Below are positions 28,392 to 37,828 of a stretch of DNA of 64,000 nt, one piece after another. The DNA comes from Azospirillum oleiclasticum (GTDB taxonomy: Bacteria > Pseudomonadota > Alphaproteobacteria > Azospirillales > Azospirillaceae). The DNA is taken from assembly GCF_013423485.1 (NCBI RefSeq), contig NZ_JABFFR010000003.1:372001-436000 (forward strand), read 5' to 3'. Below the pieces are notes generated by a model, which saw only the letters and a program-made list of their open reading frames with translations, was not told the origin of the DNA and searched no databases. Made by a program: the position numbers and the translations under genes. Position 1 is the first letter of the stretch; each line of letters opens with the position of its first letter.

Positions 28392-29060
28392 TCAAAGGCC
28401 GACGACGTCGGGCAGGCCGGAGATGCCCGCGATCTCGACATAGCCGTAATAGGGGTTGGCCGGCTCGTGCCCGCGGTTGACCCACACCTTGTTGGTGATC
28501 CCCAGATCGTGGGCCGACATCAGGTCGTAGCGGAAGGACGAGGAGCAGTGGAGGATGTCCTCCGGCCCACAGCCGAGCATGTCGAACATGTACTCGAACG
28601 CCTGGAAGCGCGGCTTGTAGGCACGCGCCTGCTCGGCGGTGTAGACCGCGTGGAAGGGAGCGCCGAGCTTGGCGACGTTCGACGGGATCTGGTCGTTCAT
28701 GGCGTTGGACAGGATGACCAGCGGAATCTCCTTGGCCACCTTGGCGAGCCCCGCCGGCACGTCCGGATGCGGACCCCAGGTGGGCACGCGCTCGTAGACC
28801 ATCCGCGCGTCCTCGGGACGGAAGGTCACGCCGTTGCGCTTGCAGGTCCGCTCCAGCGCGTTGTGCACGACCTCGGCGTAGGGCTTCCAGTCGCCCATGA
28901 TCTCGTCGAGGCGGTAGGCGGAGAAGTTCTTGATGAACTCCGCCATGCGCGGCTCGTCGAGCCGGGAACCGTACAGATCGCGCGCGGCCTCCGCCATTTC
29001 GTAGCGGATCAGGGTGCCGTGGCAATCGAAGGTGACGTATTTGGGACGGAACTGGCTCAT
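28392..29060 (-). CDS. HAD-superfamily hydrolase, haloacid-dehalogenase type II-like
   Basis: A 222-residue HAD protein. Motif I is TFDCHGTLI (nucleophile Asp), motif II is VILSNAMND (Ser), motif III includes the Lys in AYKPRFQAF, and motif IV is about FRYDLMSAHDLG. The layout is that of type II haloacid dehalogenases, but many such genes hydrolyse phosphates or are unassigned. The ATG at 29060 has GAAGG four bases upstream. It sits just upstream of the PuuB-like gene. A second HAD of the same type is at 31876-32604. Confidence 0.84.
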   Translation of the reverse strand: MSQFRPKYVTFDCHGTLIRYEMAEAARDLYGSRLDEPRMAEFIKNFSAYRLDEIMGDWKPYAEVVHNALERTCKRNGVTFRPEDARMVYERVPTWGPHPDVPAGLAKVAKEIPLVILSNAMNDQIPSNVAKLGAPFHAVYTAEQARAYKPRFQAFEYMFDMLGCGPEDILHCSSSFRYDLMSAHDLGITNKVWVNRGHEPANPYYGYVEIAGISGLPDVVGL

Positions 29061-29365
29061 GGGACCTTCCTTCGGGGAGCGTGATCGATCGTTCCACCAC
29101 GATCCTAGCCCCGCGTGATGAGCGGCCCCGACCGAATTGCCCGGCGGCAAAGCAGAATGTTCCGTTTCCTCGACACCGTTCAGCACAGGGTTGGGGCTTT
29201 GATGCCGGCAACCGGCCTCCGCCGGCGCCTCCCGAGGGCCGTAACGGCATTTGATGCGGTGGGCCGCGACCGCGACGGCGGAAGATGTCGCCGCCGGCAC
29301 CGCCTTCAGCCGAACCTCCGGAGCCTACGGCGTCACTCTTGGGGGAGCGGGTGAAAGGGTTGCCG
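29061..29365. other. Divergent intergenic region with a candidate operator
   Basis: No gene is seen between the HAD and GNAT genes. It contains CAGAATGTTCCG (29153-29164), a C-x-GAA-N2-TTC-x-G dyad that recurs upstream of the ABC operon and, as a close variant, of lrp. Confidence 0.45.
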
Positions 29366-30223
29366 ATGAGCACACAGTCCGTCGAGGGAATGACGGTGGA
29401 ACTCCAGACGTTCGAACCGGAGCACCGGGAGGGGGCCCAGCGCCTGTCCCGGCACGAGCAATGGCCGCACCGTCCGGAAGACTGGACGATGGCGCTGTCC
29501 CTCAGCCATGGGCTGGTGGCGGTGGACGACCGGTCGCGGGTGGTCGGCACGGTGCTGATGACGCCCTACAGCGACGAGGCCGCCACCATCAACATGGTCA
29601 TCGTTGATCCGGCCTGGCGCGGAAAGGGGCTCGGCCGCCGGCTGATGGATGGCGCGATGGCGCTGGCGGGGGAACGCCCCCTGCGGCTCGTCGCCACGCG
29701 TGACGGGCTGCCGCTCTACGAGCGGCTCGGCTTCCGCGAGACGGGGCGGGTTCTCCAGCACCAGGGCGTATGCCGCCCGCTGCCCGCACCGCTGCCGACC
29801 GATGTCACGCCGGCCGCGGCGGAGGACAGGACCGCCATCGCCGGGCTGGACCGGCTCGCCGTCGGTGCCGACCGCGGCGAGCTGATCGACCGGTTCGCGG
29901 AGGTTGGGCGCTTTCTTGTGCTGCGCACCGACGGCGCCGTCACCGGCTTCGCAGCCCTCCGGGACTTTGGCCGGGGTCGGGTGATCGGCCCGGTGGTGGC
30001 ACCGGACCTCGACGCTGCCAAACGCCTGATGGCGCCCTTCATGACCGAATGCGCCGGCACCTTCCTGCGCGTCGATACCACCGCCGCGACCGGGCTTGCC
30101 CCGTGGCTCGCCGAATGCGGCCTCGACCATGTCGGTGGCGGCGTGGCCATGCAGCGGCCCGTCGTGACACCGCTCGCCACGCCCGTTTCGACTTTCGCGC
30201 TCGCCAGCCAGGCATTCGGCTGA
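29366..30223 (+). CDS. Double-GNAT N-acetyltransferase (paralogue of 19220-20125)
   Basis: A 285-residue protein. The first GNAT half has the acetyl-CoA loop DPAWRGKGLGRRLMDGAM (about residues 80-97) and the LYERLGFRETGRV segment. The second half has FGRGRVIGPVVAPDLDAAKR and ends STFALASQAFG. It is a paralogue of the double-GNAT gene at 19220. It shares short identical blocks such as WPHR-EDW and FGRG-V-GPVVA. The start has AAAGGG six bases upstream. It precedes the class III aminotransferase by 13 bases. Substrate unknown; acylation or deacylation of an amine pathway intermediate is possible. Confidence 0.84.
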   Translation: MSTQSVEGMTVELQTFEPEHREGAQRLSRHEQWPHRPEDWTMALSLSHGLVAVDDRSRVVGTVLMTPYSDEAATINMVIVDPAWRGKGLGRRLMDGAMALAGERPLRLVATRDGLPLYERLGFRETGRVLQHQGVCRPLPAPLPTDVTPAAAEDRTAIAGLDRLAVGADRGELIDRFAEVGRFLVLRTDGAVTGFAALRDFGRGRVIGPVVAPDLDAAKRLMAPFMTECAGTFLRVDTTAATGLAPWLAECGLDHVGGGVAMQRPVVTPLATPVSTFALASQAFG

Positions 30224-30236
30224 TCCGGAGAGGACC

Positions 30237-31613
30237 ATGCTCAGCAATTCCCTGATCGAACTCGATCGCGCCCATCTGGTGCATCCCGTCGCCTCCTACC
30301 GCGGCCACGAGCGCGCCGGTGTGCGGGTGCTGGCGTCCGCCAAGGGGGCGGCGGTCACCGACGCCTCCGGTCACCGGCTGGTCGACGGCTTCGCCGGCCT
30401 GTGGTGCGTGAACGCCGGATACGGGCAGGAGAGCCTGATCGCCGCGGCCACCCGGCAGTTGCAGGAGCTGCCCTACGCCACCGGCTATTTCGGCCTCGGC
30501 TCCGAGCCGGCGATCCGGCTGGCGGCGGAGCTGGCGGAGCGCGCGCCGGGAGACCTGAACCACGTCTACTTCACGCTCGGCGGCTCCGACGCGGTCGACA
30601 GCACCATCCGTTTCATCCGCTATTACTGGAACGCCCGGGGCGAGCCGCAGCGCGACCAGTTCATCTCCATCGAGCAGGGCTATCACGGCTCCAGCGCGGT
30701 GGGGGCCGGGCTGACGGCGCTGCCCGTCTTCCATGCCGGCTTCGGCCTCCCCTTCGCGTGGCAGCACAAGATTCCGTCGCACGACGTCTACCGCAATCCG
30801 GCCGGCCCCGACGCCGCGGCGATCATCGCCGCCTCGCTCGACGCGCTGGAGAGCAAGATCGCCGAGGTCGGCGGGCCGGAGCGTGTGGCCGCCTTCTACG
30901 CCGAGCCGATCCAGGGATCGGGCGGGGTGCTGGTGCCGCCGCCGGGCTGGATGAAGGCCATGCGCGAGCGGTGCCGCAGCCACGGCATCCTGTTCGTCGC
31001 CGACGAGGTGATCACCGGTTTCGGCCGCACCGGCCCCCTGTTCGCCTGCACCGACGAGGATATCGTCCCCGACCTGATGACCACCGCCAAGGGGCTGACC
31101 TCCGGCTATGTGCCGATGGGTGCCGTCTTCCTGTCGGACGCGGTCTACGACACCATCGCGGACGGCGCAGGAGCGGCGGCCGTCGGGCACGGCCAGACCT
31201 ATTCCGCCCACCCCGTCAGCGCCGCGGTCGGGCTGGCGGCGCTGCGGCTCTACGAGGGCGGGCTGCTGGAGAACGGGGTTCGGGCGGGCGCCCGGCTGAT
31301 GGCCGGTCTGCGGGCCCTGGCGGACCATCCGCTGGTCGGGCACGTGCGCGGGCGCGGCATGCTGGCCGCGATCGAGCTGGTCACCGACAAGGAACGCAAG
31401 ACGCCGCTGCCGGCCGAGGCCGAGCCGTCGCGCCGCATCTTCGACCGGGCGTGGGACAACGGGCTGGTGATCCGGGCGTTCGGCAACGGGGTCATGGGGT
31501 ATGCCCCGCCGCTCTGCTGCACCGACGACGACATCGACGCCATCCTGGAGCGAACGGCGCGGACGCTGGACCAGACGCTGGATGATCCGGACGTGCGGCG
31601 GGCGCTGCGCTGA
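30237..31613 (+). CDS. Class III PLP-dependent aminotransferase (putrescine/omega-amino acid--pyruvate type)
   Basis: A 458-residue fold type I aminotransferase. The PLP lysine is K285 in TTAKGLTSG, and the DEVITGFGRTG block precedes it. The substrate-binding segment VNAGYGQ and the GYHG block fit omega-transaminases such as SpuC or beta-alanine-pyruvate transaminase. It moves a terminal amino group from a diamine or omega-amino acid to pyruvate, giving a semialdehyde for the nearby ALDHs. It is linked to the upstream GNAT gene by a 13-base gap. Confidence 0.9.
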   Translation: MLSNSLIELDRAHLVHPVASYRGHERAGVRVLASAKGAAVTDASGHRLVDGFAGLWCVNAGYGQESLIAAATRQLQELPYATGYFGLGSEPAIRLAAELAERAPGDLNHVYFTLGGSDAVDSTIRFIRYYWNARGEPQRDQFISIEQGYHGSSAVGAGLTALPVFHAGFGLPFAWQHKIPSHDVYRNPAGPDAAAIIAASLDALESKIAEVGGPERVAAFYAEPIQGSGGVLVPPPGWMKAMRERCRSHGILFVADEVITGFGRTGPLFACTDEDIVPDLMTTAKGLTSGYVPMGAVFLSDAVYDTIADGAGAAAVGHGQTYSAHPVSAAVGLAALRLYEGGLLENGVRAGARLMAGLRALADHPLVGHVRGRGMLAAIELVTDKERKTPLPAEAEPSRRIFDRAWDNGLVIRAFGNGVMGYAPPLCCTDDDIDAILERTARTLDQTLDDPDVRRALR

Positions 31614-31658
31614 GACTTTCCGGCGATCGCTCCGAAATACCGTGGACCCGCTCCGATT

Positions 31659-31707
31659 CGGAATTTTCTGCCGTGCCAACCATCCGTTTCGGAGACTCCC
31701 CCGAAAC
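31659..31707. promoter_or_regulatory. Candidate operator cluster upstream of the ABC operon
   Basis: Two dyads are present: CGGAATTTTCTG (31659-31670, the minus-strand form of CAGAAAATTCCG) and GTTTCGG-N8-CCGAAAC (31686-31707). They lie between the aminotransferase and the HAD/ABC genes. An Lrp-type protein is one possible ligand. Confidence 0.35.
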
Positions 31708-31875
31708 CATGGAGCGACACTGTAACGGACAAGGGACGGAGACAGCCGCCCAGCTCCGGCAGACCGGCCGGCACCGAGCCGGCACAGGCATCAAAGGTTG
31801 GCAGAAGCATCTGCCTGATTTTGAACCTGACCTGATCAGGACCCGATGGGGTCGCCAAGACAAGGGGGCAGAGCG

Positions 31876-32604
31876 TTGAGCAAGAGCCTGTTGTCCTTCA
31901 AATACCTGACCTTCGACGTGGTCGGTACGCTGATCGATTTCGAGGGTGGGATCACGGGATGCCTTGCCGGCATCGCAGCGGAGACGGGAACGACCGTGGA
32001 CGGCGAAACCGCCCTGGCCCTCTATCGCAAGGCCCGCTACGACACGGACGCCGGGCTTTTTCCCGATGATCTCGTCCGGGTCTACGGCGTCATCGCCCCC
32101 GGGCTCGGCCTGCCCGCCGACCGCCGGTACGGTGAACGGCTGCGCGATTCCGCCGCGTCCTGGTCGGGCTTTCCCGACAGCAAGGCGGCGCTGGCCCGGC
32201 TGGCGCAGCGTTACCGGCTGATCGCCATGACCAACGCCCGGCGCTGGGCCTTCGAGCATTTCTCGCGTGAACTCGGCGATCCCTTCCACGCCGCCTTCAC
32301 CGCCGACGATACCGGCACCGAGAAGCCCGACCCCGCCTTCTTCCAGCAGGTGTTCGCTTTCGTCGGACGTGAGGGTCACGGCAAGGACGACATCCTGCAT
32401 GTGGCCCAGAGCCAGTACCACGACATCGGGGTGTCGCGGTCCCTGGGCATGACCAACTGCTGGATTCAGCGGCGCCACGCCGTGGCGGGCTATGGCGGCA
32501 CCATCGAACCGGCGGAATTCACCGTCCCGGACCACCACTTCACGTCGCTGGCCGGGCTGGCCGACGCGGTCGATGCGGCGGCGGGACAGGTCGTTCCCGC
32601 CTGA
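31876..32604 (+). CDS. HAD-superfamily hydrolase, haloacid-dehalogenase type II-like
   Basis: A 242-residue HAD protein. Motif I is TFDVVGTLIDFE (nucleophile Asp), motif II is IAMTNARRW (Thr), the motif III Lys is in TEKPDPAFF, and motif IV is SQYHDIGVSRSLG. The TTG at 31876 has a strong AGGGGG seven bases upstream and gives the usual family start; an ATG at 31846 would add ten residues. It directly precedes the ABC transporter genes. Its substrate is not predictable. It is a distant second copy of the HAD at 28392. Confidence 0.82.
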   Translation: MSKSLLSFKYLTFDVVGTLIDFEGGITGCLAGIAAETGTTVDGETALALYRKARYDTDAGLFPDDLVRVYGVIAPGLGLPADRRYGERLRDSAASWSGFPDSKAALARLAQRYRLIAMTNARRWAFEHFSRELGDPFHAAFTADDTGTEKPDPAFFQQVFAFVGREGHGKDDILHVAQSQYHDIGVSRSLGMTNCWIQRRHAVAGYGGTIEPAEFTVPDHHFTSLAGLADAVDAAAGQVVPA

Positions 32605-32664
32605 CCCGGCGGAATACTCCTCGTGGCACGAACAACAAACAACGTCGAACAGAGAGAGGCAGAC

Positions 32665-34272
32665 ATGAACAACGGCATCCACAACTGGAGCAAGCGCGAC
32701 GACCTGATGGTGGAGACCGCCATCCGGCGCGGCGCCACCCGGCGCGAGCTGCTCACCATGCTGCTGGCCGGCGGTGCCTCGCTGGCCGCCGCCAACGTCG
32801 CGTTCGGCCGCGCCTCGTCGGCGCTGGCCGCAACCCCGGTGAAGGGTGGTGCGCTGAAGGCCTCCGGCTGGTCCTCCTCCACGGCCGACACGCTCGATCC
32901 CGCCAAGGCGTCGCTGTCCACCGACTATGTCCGCTGCTGCTCCTTCTACAACCGGTTGACCTTCCTCGACCAGAAGGGCCTGCCGCAGATGGAGCTGGCC
33001 GAGTCCATCGAGACCAAGGACGCCAAGACCTGGACGATCAAGCTGCGCAAGGGCGTGACCTTCCATGACGGCAAGACGCTGACCGCCGACGACGTCGTCT
33101 TCTCGCTGAAGCGCCACCTCGACCCGGCGGTGGGGTCCAAGGTCGCCAAGATCGCGGCACAGATGACCGGTTTCAAGGCGGTCGACCCGACCACCGTCGA
33201 GGTCACGCTGATGGGCCCCAACGCCGATCTGCCGACCATCCTGTCCATGCACCACTTCATGATCGTGGCCGCCGGCACGACCGACTTCTCCAAGGGCAAC
33301 GGCACCGGCGCCTTCGCCTGCAAGACCTTCGAGCCGGGCGTGCGCTCGATCGGTGTGCGCAACGGCAATTACTGGAAGTCGGGTCCGAACGTCGACTCCT
33401 TCGAGTTCATCGCCATCAGCGACGACAACGCGCGCGTCAACGCGTTGTTGTCCGGTGATATCCACCTGGCCGCCGCGATCAACCCGCGCTCCCTGCGGCT
33501 GGTGGAAGGCAAGGATGGTTTCACGTTGTCCAAGACCACCGCGGGCAACTACACCAACCTGAACATCCGCATGGACATGGCGCCGGGGCACCAGAAGGAC
33601 TTCGTGGACGGGATGAAGTATCTCGTCAACCGCGAGCAGATCGTGAAGTCCGCCCTGCGCGGGCTTGGCGAGGTCGGCAACGACCAGCCGGTCTCCCCGG
33701 CCAACTTCTTCCACAACGCCGCCCTCAAGCCCAAGCCCTTCGACCCCGACAAGGCCAAGTTCCTGTTCAACAAGGCCGGCGTGCTGGGCCAGTCGATCCC
33801 CGTCGTCACTTCCGAGGCCCCGGCGTCCGGCATCGACATGGCGATGATCATCCAGGCGACGGGTGCCTCCATCGGCATGAAGCTGGACGTCCAGCGGGTG
33901 CCGTCGGACGGCTACTGGAGCAACTACTGGCTGAAGGCGCCGATCCATTTCGGCAACATCAACCCGCGCCCGACCCCCGACATCCTCTTCTCGCTGCTCT
34001 ACGCCTCCGACGCACCATGGAACGAGAGCCGCTTCAAGTCGGACGCCTTCGACCGGATGATGCTGGAAGCCCGCGCCTCGCTCGACCAGACCAAGCGCAA
34101 GGAGATCTACGACGCCATGCAGGTGATGATCGCCGAGGAGGCCGGCACCATCATCCCCGCCTACATCTCCAACGTCGATGCGATCACCAACAAGCTGAAG
34201 GGCCTTGAACCGAACCCGCTTGGCGGCATGATGGGGTATGCGTTCGCGGAGTATGTCTGGCTGACCGCCTGA
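32665..34272 (+). CDS. ABC transporter substrate-binding protein (SBP_bac_5, peptide/opine type) with Tat-like signal
   Basis: A 535-residue periplasmic binding protein of the dipeptide/oligopeptide/opine family. The start is a twin-arginine-like leader: polar 1-30, ATRRELLTMLLAGGASLAAA, then FGRASSALAATPVKGG. The mature protein starts about residue 55. TWTIKLRKGVTFHDGKTLTADD is the standard family signature. The ATG at 32665 has AGAGAGG just upstream; an earlier ATG at 32623 is less likely. It heads a complete importer operon with two permeases and one fused ATPase. Confidence 0.9.
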   Translation: MNNGIHNWSKRDDLMVETAIRRGATRRELLTMLLAGGASLAAANVAFGRASSALAATPVKGGALKASGWSSSTADTLDPAKASLSTDYVRCCSFYNRLTFLDQKGLPQMELAESIETKDAKTWTIKLRKGVTFHDGKTLTADDVVFSLKRHLDPAVGSKVAKIAAQMTGFKAVDPTTVEVTLMGPNADLPTILSMHHFMIVAAGTTDFSKGNGTGAFACKTFEPGVRSIGVRNGNYWKSGPNVDSFEFIAISDDNARVNALLSGDIHLAAAINPRSLRLVEGKDGFTLSKTTAGNYTNLNIRMDMAPGHQKDFVDGMKYLVNREQIVKSALRGLGEVGNDQPVSPANFFHNAALKPKPFDPDKAKFLFNKAGVLGQSIPVVTSEAPASGIDMAMIIQATGASIGMKLDVQRVPSDGYWSNYWLKAPIHFGNINPRPTPDILFSLLYASDAPWNESRFKSDAFDRMMLEARASLDQTKRKEIYDAMQVMIAEEAGTIIPAYISNVDAITNKLKGLEPNPLGGMMGYAFAEYVWLTA

Positions 34273-34374
34273 GTCCATGACCGGACGCCCGGGCCTCGGG
34301 TCCGGGTGTCCGGCCGGCCATCCGCCCTTTCCACCCGCCCCGGCCGGGCGGCGCGCACACCGTGGAGTCGAGGC

Positions 34375-35325
34375 GTGAAAGCTCGTGTCCCGTCCCTGAT
34401 CCTGCACCGCCTGCTCATCGCGGCGCTCACGTTGTTGATCGTGTCCTTCGCCGTCTATTTCGCGACCTCCATGCTCCCCGGCGACACGGCCACCATCCTC
34501 CTCGGCCAGTCCGCGACCCCGGAGGCGATCGCCGGCCTGCGCAAGGCCATGAATCTCGACGAGCCGGCGATCCTCCGTTTCCTGAAATGGATCGGCGGGC
34601 TGTTCCGCGGCGAGTTGGGCACCTCCTACGCCAACAACATGCCGGTCGCCGCCCTGATCGGTGACCGGCTGCTCAACACCCTCAAGCTCGCCGGGCTCAC
34701 GACCATCATCGCGGTGCCGCTGGCGCTCACGCTGGGGATCACCTCGGCCATGCGGCGCGGCACGCTCTACGACCGGATCGTCACCGTGGCGACCGTCGGC
34801 GTCATCTCGGTGCCGGAATTCGTGATCGCGACATCCGCGGTCCTGCTGTTCGCCGTCTATCTGCGCTGGCTTCCGGCCCTGTCCCTGACCGGTGACGCCC
34901 ACGGGCTGATGGGGATGCTGCGTGTCTACGCCATGCCGGTGATCACGCTGACCTTCGGCGTCTCGGCGCAGATGATCCGGATGAGCCGGGCCGCGGTCAT
35001 CGAAACACTGAACACACCCTATGTGGAAATGGCCCTGTTGAAGGGAGCGTCGCAATCGCGCCTCGTGCTTCGCCACGCCCTGCCGAACGCGCTCGGCCCC
35101 ATCGTCAACGCCGTGGCCCTGTCGCTGTCCTACCTCCTGGGCGGGGTGATCATCGTGGAAACCATCTTCAACTATCCGGGTGTCGCCAAGCTGATGGTCG
35201 ATGCGGTCTCCACCCGCGACCTGCCGTTGATCCAGTCCTGTGCCATGATCTTCTGCGTGGGGTATCTGCTCCTGGTCACCGCCGCCGACGTGATCGCCAT
35301 CCTGTCCAACCCGAGGCTCCGATGA
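34375..35325 (+). CDS. ABC transporter permease, DppB/OppB type
   Basis: A 316-residue inner-membrane protein with about six transmembrane helices; the first is LLIAALTLLIVSFAVYFATSM. The conserved EAA loop is about EMALLKGASQSRLVLRHALP near residue 220. GTG start at 34375 with GGAG seven bases upstream. The stop overlaps the next permease by four bases (ATGA), so the two subunits are translationally coupled. Confidence 0.92.
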   Translation: MKARVPSLILHRLLIAALTLLIVSFAVYFATSMLPGDTATILLGQSATPEAIAGLRKAMNLDEPAILRFLKWIGGLFRGELGTSYANNMPVAALIGDRLLNTLKLAGLTTIIAVPLALTLGITSAMRRGTLYDRIVTVATVGVISVPEFVIATSAVLLFAVYLRWLPALSLTGDAHGLMGMLRVYAMPVITLTFGVSAQMIRMSRAAVIETLNTPYVEMALLKGASQSRLVLRHALPNALGPIVNAVALSLSYLLGGVIIVETIFNYPGVAKLMVDAVSTRDLPLIQSCAMIFCVGYLLLVTAADVIAILSNPRLR

Positions 35326-36179
35326 CGACCAGACCAGCCTCCGTCCCACTCGCGTCGCGGCTCGGCTACCGGATCAACCCGGTCGGGCTGGTCGCCTTTT
35401 CGGTCATCCTGTTCTGGGCGGTGGTCGCCCTGTTCGCGGACAGCCTCGCCCCCCATCCGGTGGGGGAGATCATCGACAACGACTTCTTCGGCCCCATGCG
35501 CGCGGGCCTCTGGCTGGGCTCCGACTATCTCGGCCGGGACATGCTGTCGCGCATCCTGCTGGGCGCCCGCTACACGGTCGGCATCTCGCTGGCGGCGGTG
35601 ACCATCGCCTGCTTCTCCGGCGTCGTGTTGGGGATGACCGCCGCGGTCGTCGGCGGCACGCTGGACACCGTGATGAGCCGCCTGTTCGACGCGCTGAATT
35701 CGATCCCCAGCAAGCTGTTCGGACTGATGGTGGTGGCCGCCGTCGGCTCCTCGATCCCGGTGCTGATCCTGACCCTCTCGGTCATCTACACGCCGGGCGC
35801 CTTCCGCTTCAGCCGGGCGCTGGCGGTGAACATCGACACCATGGACTTCATGATGGTCGCCCGCATCCGCGGTGAGCGACTGCCCTACCTCATCGGCGCC
35901 GAGATCCTGCCCAACATCGTGGGGCCGGTGCTTGCCGACCTCGGCCTGCGCTTCGTCTTCATCGTGCTCCTGCTGTCGGGCTTGTCCTTCCTCGGGCTCG
36001 GCGTGCAGCCGCCCTACGCCGACTGGGGTGCCCTGGTGCGCGAGAACATCGGCGGCCTGGCCTTCGCGGCACCGGCGGTGATCGTCCCGTCGATCGCCAT
36101 CGCCACGCTGACCATCAGCATCAACCTGCTGATCGACAATCTGCCCCAGAAGGTCCGCGACCGGAGCGTTTCCCCATGA
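35322..36179 (+). CDS. ABC transporter permease, DppC/OppC type
   Basis: A 285-residue partner permease with about six transmembrane helices. The family segment GSDYLGRDMLSRILLGARYT follows the first periplasmic loop. The EAA-like loop is about MVARIRGERLPYLIGAEILP. It overlaps both neighbours by four bases and should form a heterodimer with the preceding permease. Confidence 0.92.
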   Translation: MTTRPASVPLASRLGYRINPVGLVAFSVILFWAVVALFADSLAPHPVGEIIDNDFFGPMRAGLWLGSDYLGRDMLSRILLGARYTVGISLAAVTIACFSGVVLGMTAAVVGGTLDTVMSRLFDALNSIPSKLFGLMVVAAVGSSIPVLILTLSVIYTPGAFRFSRALAVNIDTMDFMMVARIRGERLPYLIGAEILPNIVGPVLADLGLRFVFIVLLLSGLSFLGLGVQPPYADWGALVRENIGGLAFAAPAVIVPSIAIATLTISINLLIDNLPQKVRDRSVSP

Positions 36180-37825
36180 GCCCCATCGTGCAAATCCGCG
36201 ACCTGAAGGTCGAGGCGAGAACGGATTCCGGCCGGCGGGTGGCGATCATCAAGGGCGTCAGCCTGGATGTCGCGGAAGGCGAGGTCATGGCCTTCATCGG
36301 CGAAAGCGGCTCGGGAAAGACCACGGTCGCCATGACCCTGCTCGGCTACGCCCGTCCGGGCTGCTGGATCGCGGGCGGCGAGGTGCGGGTGGACGGCGTC
36401 GATATGGCCGCACTGCCGGAAAAGGAGCGCGCGCGCATCCGCGGCACCAAGGTCGCCTATGTGCCGCAGAGCGCCGCCGCCGCCTTCAACCCGGCCATCC
36501 CGATCATGGAGCAGGTCATCGAGGTGACCCGCATCCACCGCCTGATGCCGCCGGAGGAGGCGCGCCGCAAGGCCGTCGAGCTGTTCCGCGCCCTGTCCCT
36601 GCCCGATCCCGATCACATCGGCGACCGCTACCCGCATCAGGTGTCGGGTGGCCAGCTCCAGCGCCTTGCCGCCGCGATGGCGCTGATCGGCGACCCCAAG
36701 GTCGTCGTCTTCGACGAGCCCACCACGGCGCTGGACGTCACCACGCAGGTGGAGGTGCTGCGCGCCTTCAAGACGGTCACCCGGAAACACCGGATCGCCT
36801 GCGTCTACGTGTCCCACGATCTCGCGGTGGTCGCCCAGATCGCCGACCGGATCACCGTGCTGAAGGGCGGCGAGATCCAGGAATGCGGAACCACCACGGA
36901 CATCCTGGAACGGCCGCAGCATCCCTACACCCGGCAGCTGCTCGATGCGTTCCGTCCCGCGCCACACGCCCGCGCGGTGCTCACCGATGACGCCCCGCTG
37001 CTGCACGTCAATGGGTTGAGTGTCGGCTATGGACCACCGGGTGCCAACGGCAAACCGCTGGTGCTCGCGGTCGAATCCGTGAGCCTGACGGTCAGGCAGG
37101 GCACCAACGTCGGCATCATCGGGGAGTCCGGCAGCGGAAAGTCGACCCTGGCCCGGGCCATCGCCGGCATACTGCCGGCCTGCGGCGGCGACATCCTGTT
37201 CGACGGCCGGGAGCTTTGGGACAGCGCGCGCAAACGCAGCCGCGACCAGCTGCGCCAGCTCCAGATCGTCTTCCAGCATGCCGACACCGCCCTGAACCCG
37301 GCGAAATCGATCGAGCAGATTTTGGGGCGGCCCCTGACCTTCTACCATGGTTTGCGCGGCAAGGCGCGCGACGCCCGCATCGACTCGCTGCTCGACATGG
37401 TCCATCTGCCGCGGGCGCTTCGTCACCGGCGCCCCGGCGAGCTGTCGGGTGGCCAGAAGCAGCGGGTGAACGTCGCCCGTGCCCTTGCCGCCGAGCCGAA
37501 GCTGATCCTGTGCGACGAGATCACCTCGGCGCTCGACACCGTGGTGGCGGCGGCGGTGGTCGATCTGCTGAAGGAGCTTCAGCGGGAGCTCGGACTGTCC
37601 TACGTCTTCATCAGCCACGACCTGTCGGTGATCGAGGCGATCTGTGACGAGATCATCGTGATGCACCGCGGGCGGATGGTCGAGGCGATCACGCCGTCCG
37701 CCCGTCAGCAGCCCAAGCATCCCTACACCCGCCTGCTCTTCTCATCGGTGCCGAAGCTGGATCCGACCTGGCTCGACGGGCTGGATCCCCAATCCGAACG
37801 CATGCAGGCGGCGTCCGGCGGCTGA
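36176..37825 (+). CDS. ABC transporter ATP-binding protein, two fused nucleotide-binding domains (DppD-DppF type)
   Basis: A 549-residue protein that joins two ATPase domains usually encoded by separate genes. Walker A motifs are GESGSGKTT (42-50) and GESGSGKST (316-324). Signatures are VSGGQ (156-160) and LSGGQ in the second half. The Walker B sites are VVVFDEP and LILCDEI. The second domain has an isoleucine-rich DEITSALD instead of DEPTSALD, which is a mild deviation. It completes the importer operon. Confidence 0.93.
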   Translation: MSPIVQIRDLKVEARTDSGRRVAIIKGVSLDVAEGEVMAFIGESGSGKTTVAMTLLGYARPGCWIAGGEVRVDGVDMAALPEKERARIRGTKVAYVPQSAAAAFNPAIPIMEQVIEVTRIHRLMPPEEARRKAVELFRALSLPDPDHIGDRYPHQVSGGQLQRLAAAMALIGDPKVVVFDEPTTALDVTTQVEVLRAFKTVTRKHRIACVYVSHDLAVVAQIADRITVLKGGEIQECGTTTDILERPQHPYTRQLLDAFRPAPHARAVLTDDAPLLHVNGLSVGYGPPGANGKPLVLAVESVSLTVRQGTNVGIIGESGSGKSTLARAIAGILPACGGDILFDGRELWDSARKRSRDQLRQLQIVFQHADTALNPAKSIEQILGRPLTFYHGLRGKARDARIDSLLDMVHLPRALRHRRPGELSGGQKQRVNVARALAAEPKLILCDEITSALDTVVAAAVVDLLKELQRELGLSYVFISHDLSVIEAICDEIIVMHRGRMVEAITPSARQQPKHPYTRLLFSSVPKLDPTWLDGLDPQSERMQAASGG

Positions 37826-37828
37826 CCG

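Noticed and set aside
31492-35349. A 1285-codon open frame on the minus strand across the ABC operon.
   Set aside because: It is a high-GC shadow of the real plus-strand HAD, binding-protein and permease genes. Its residues are Arg/Gly/His-rich and show no domain.
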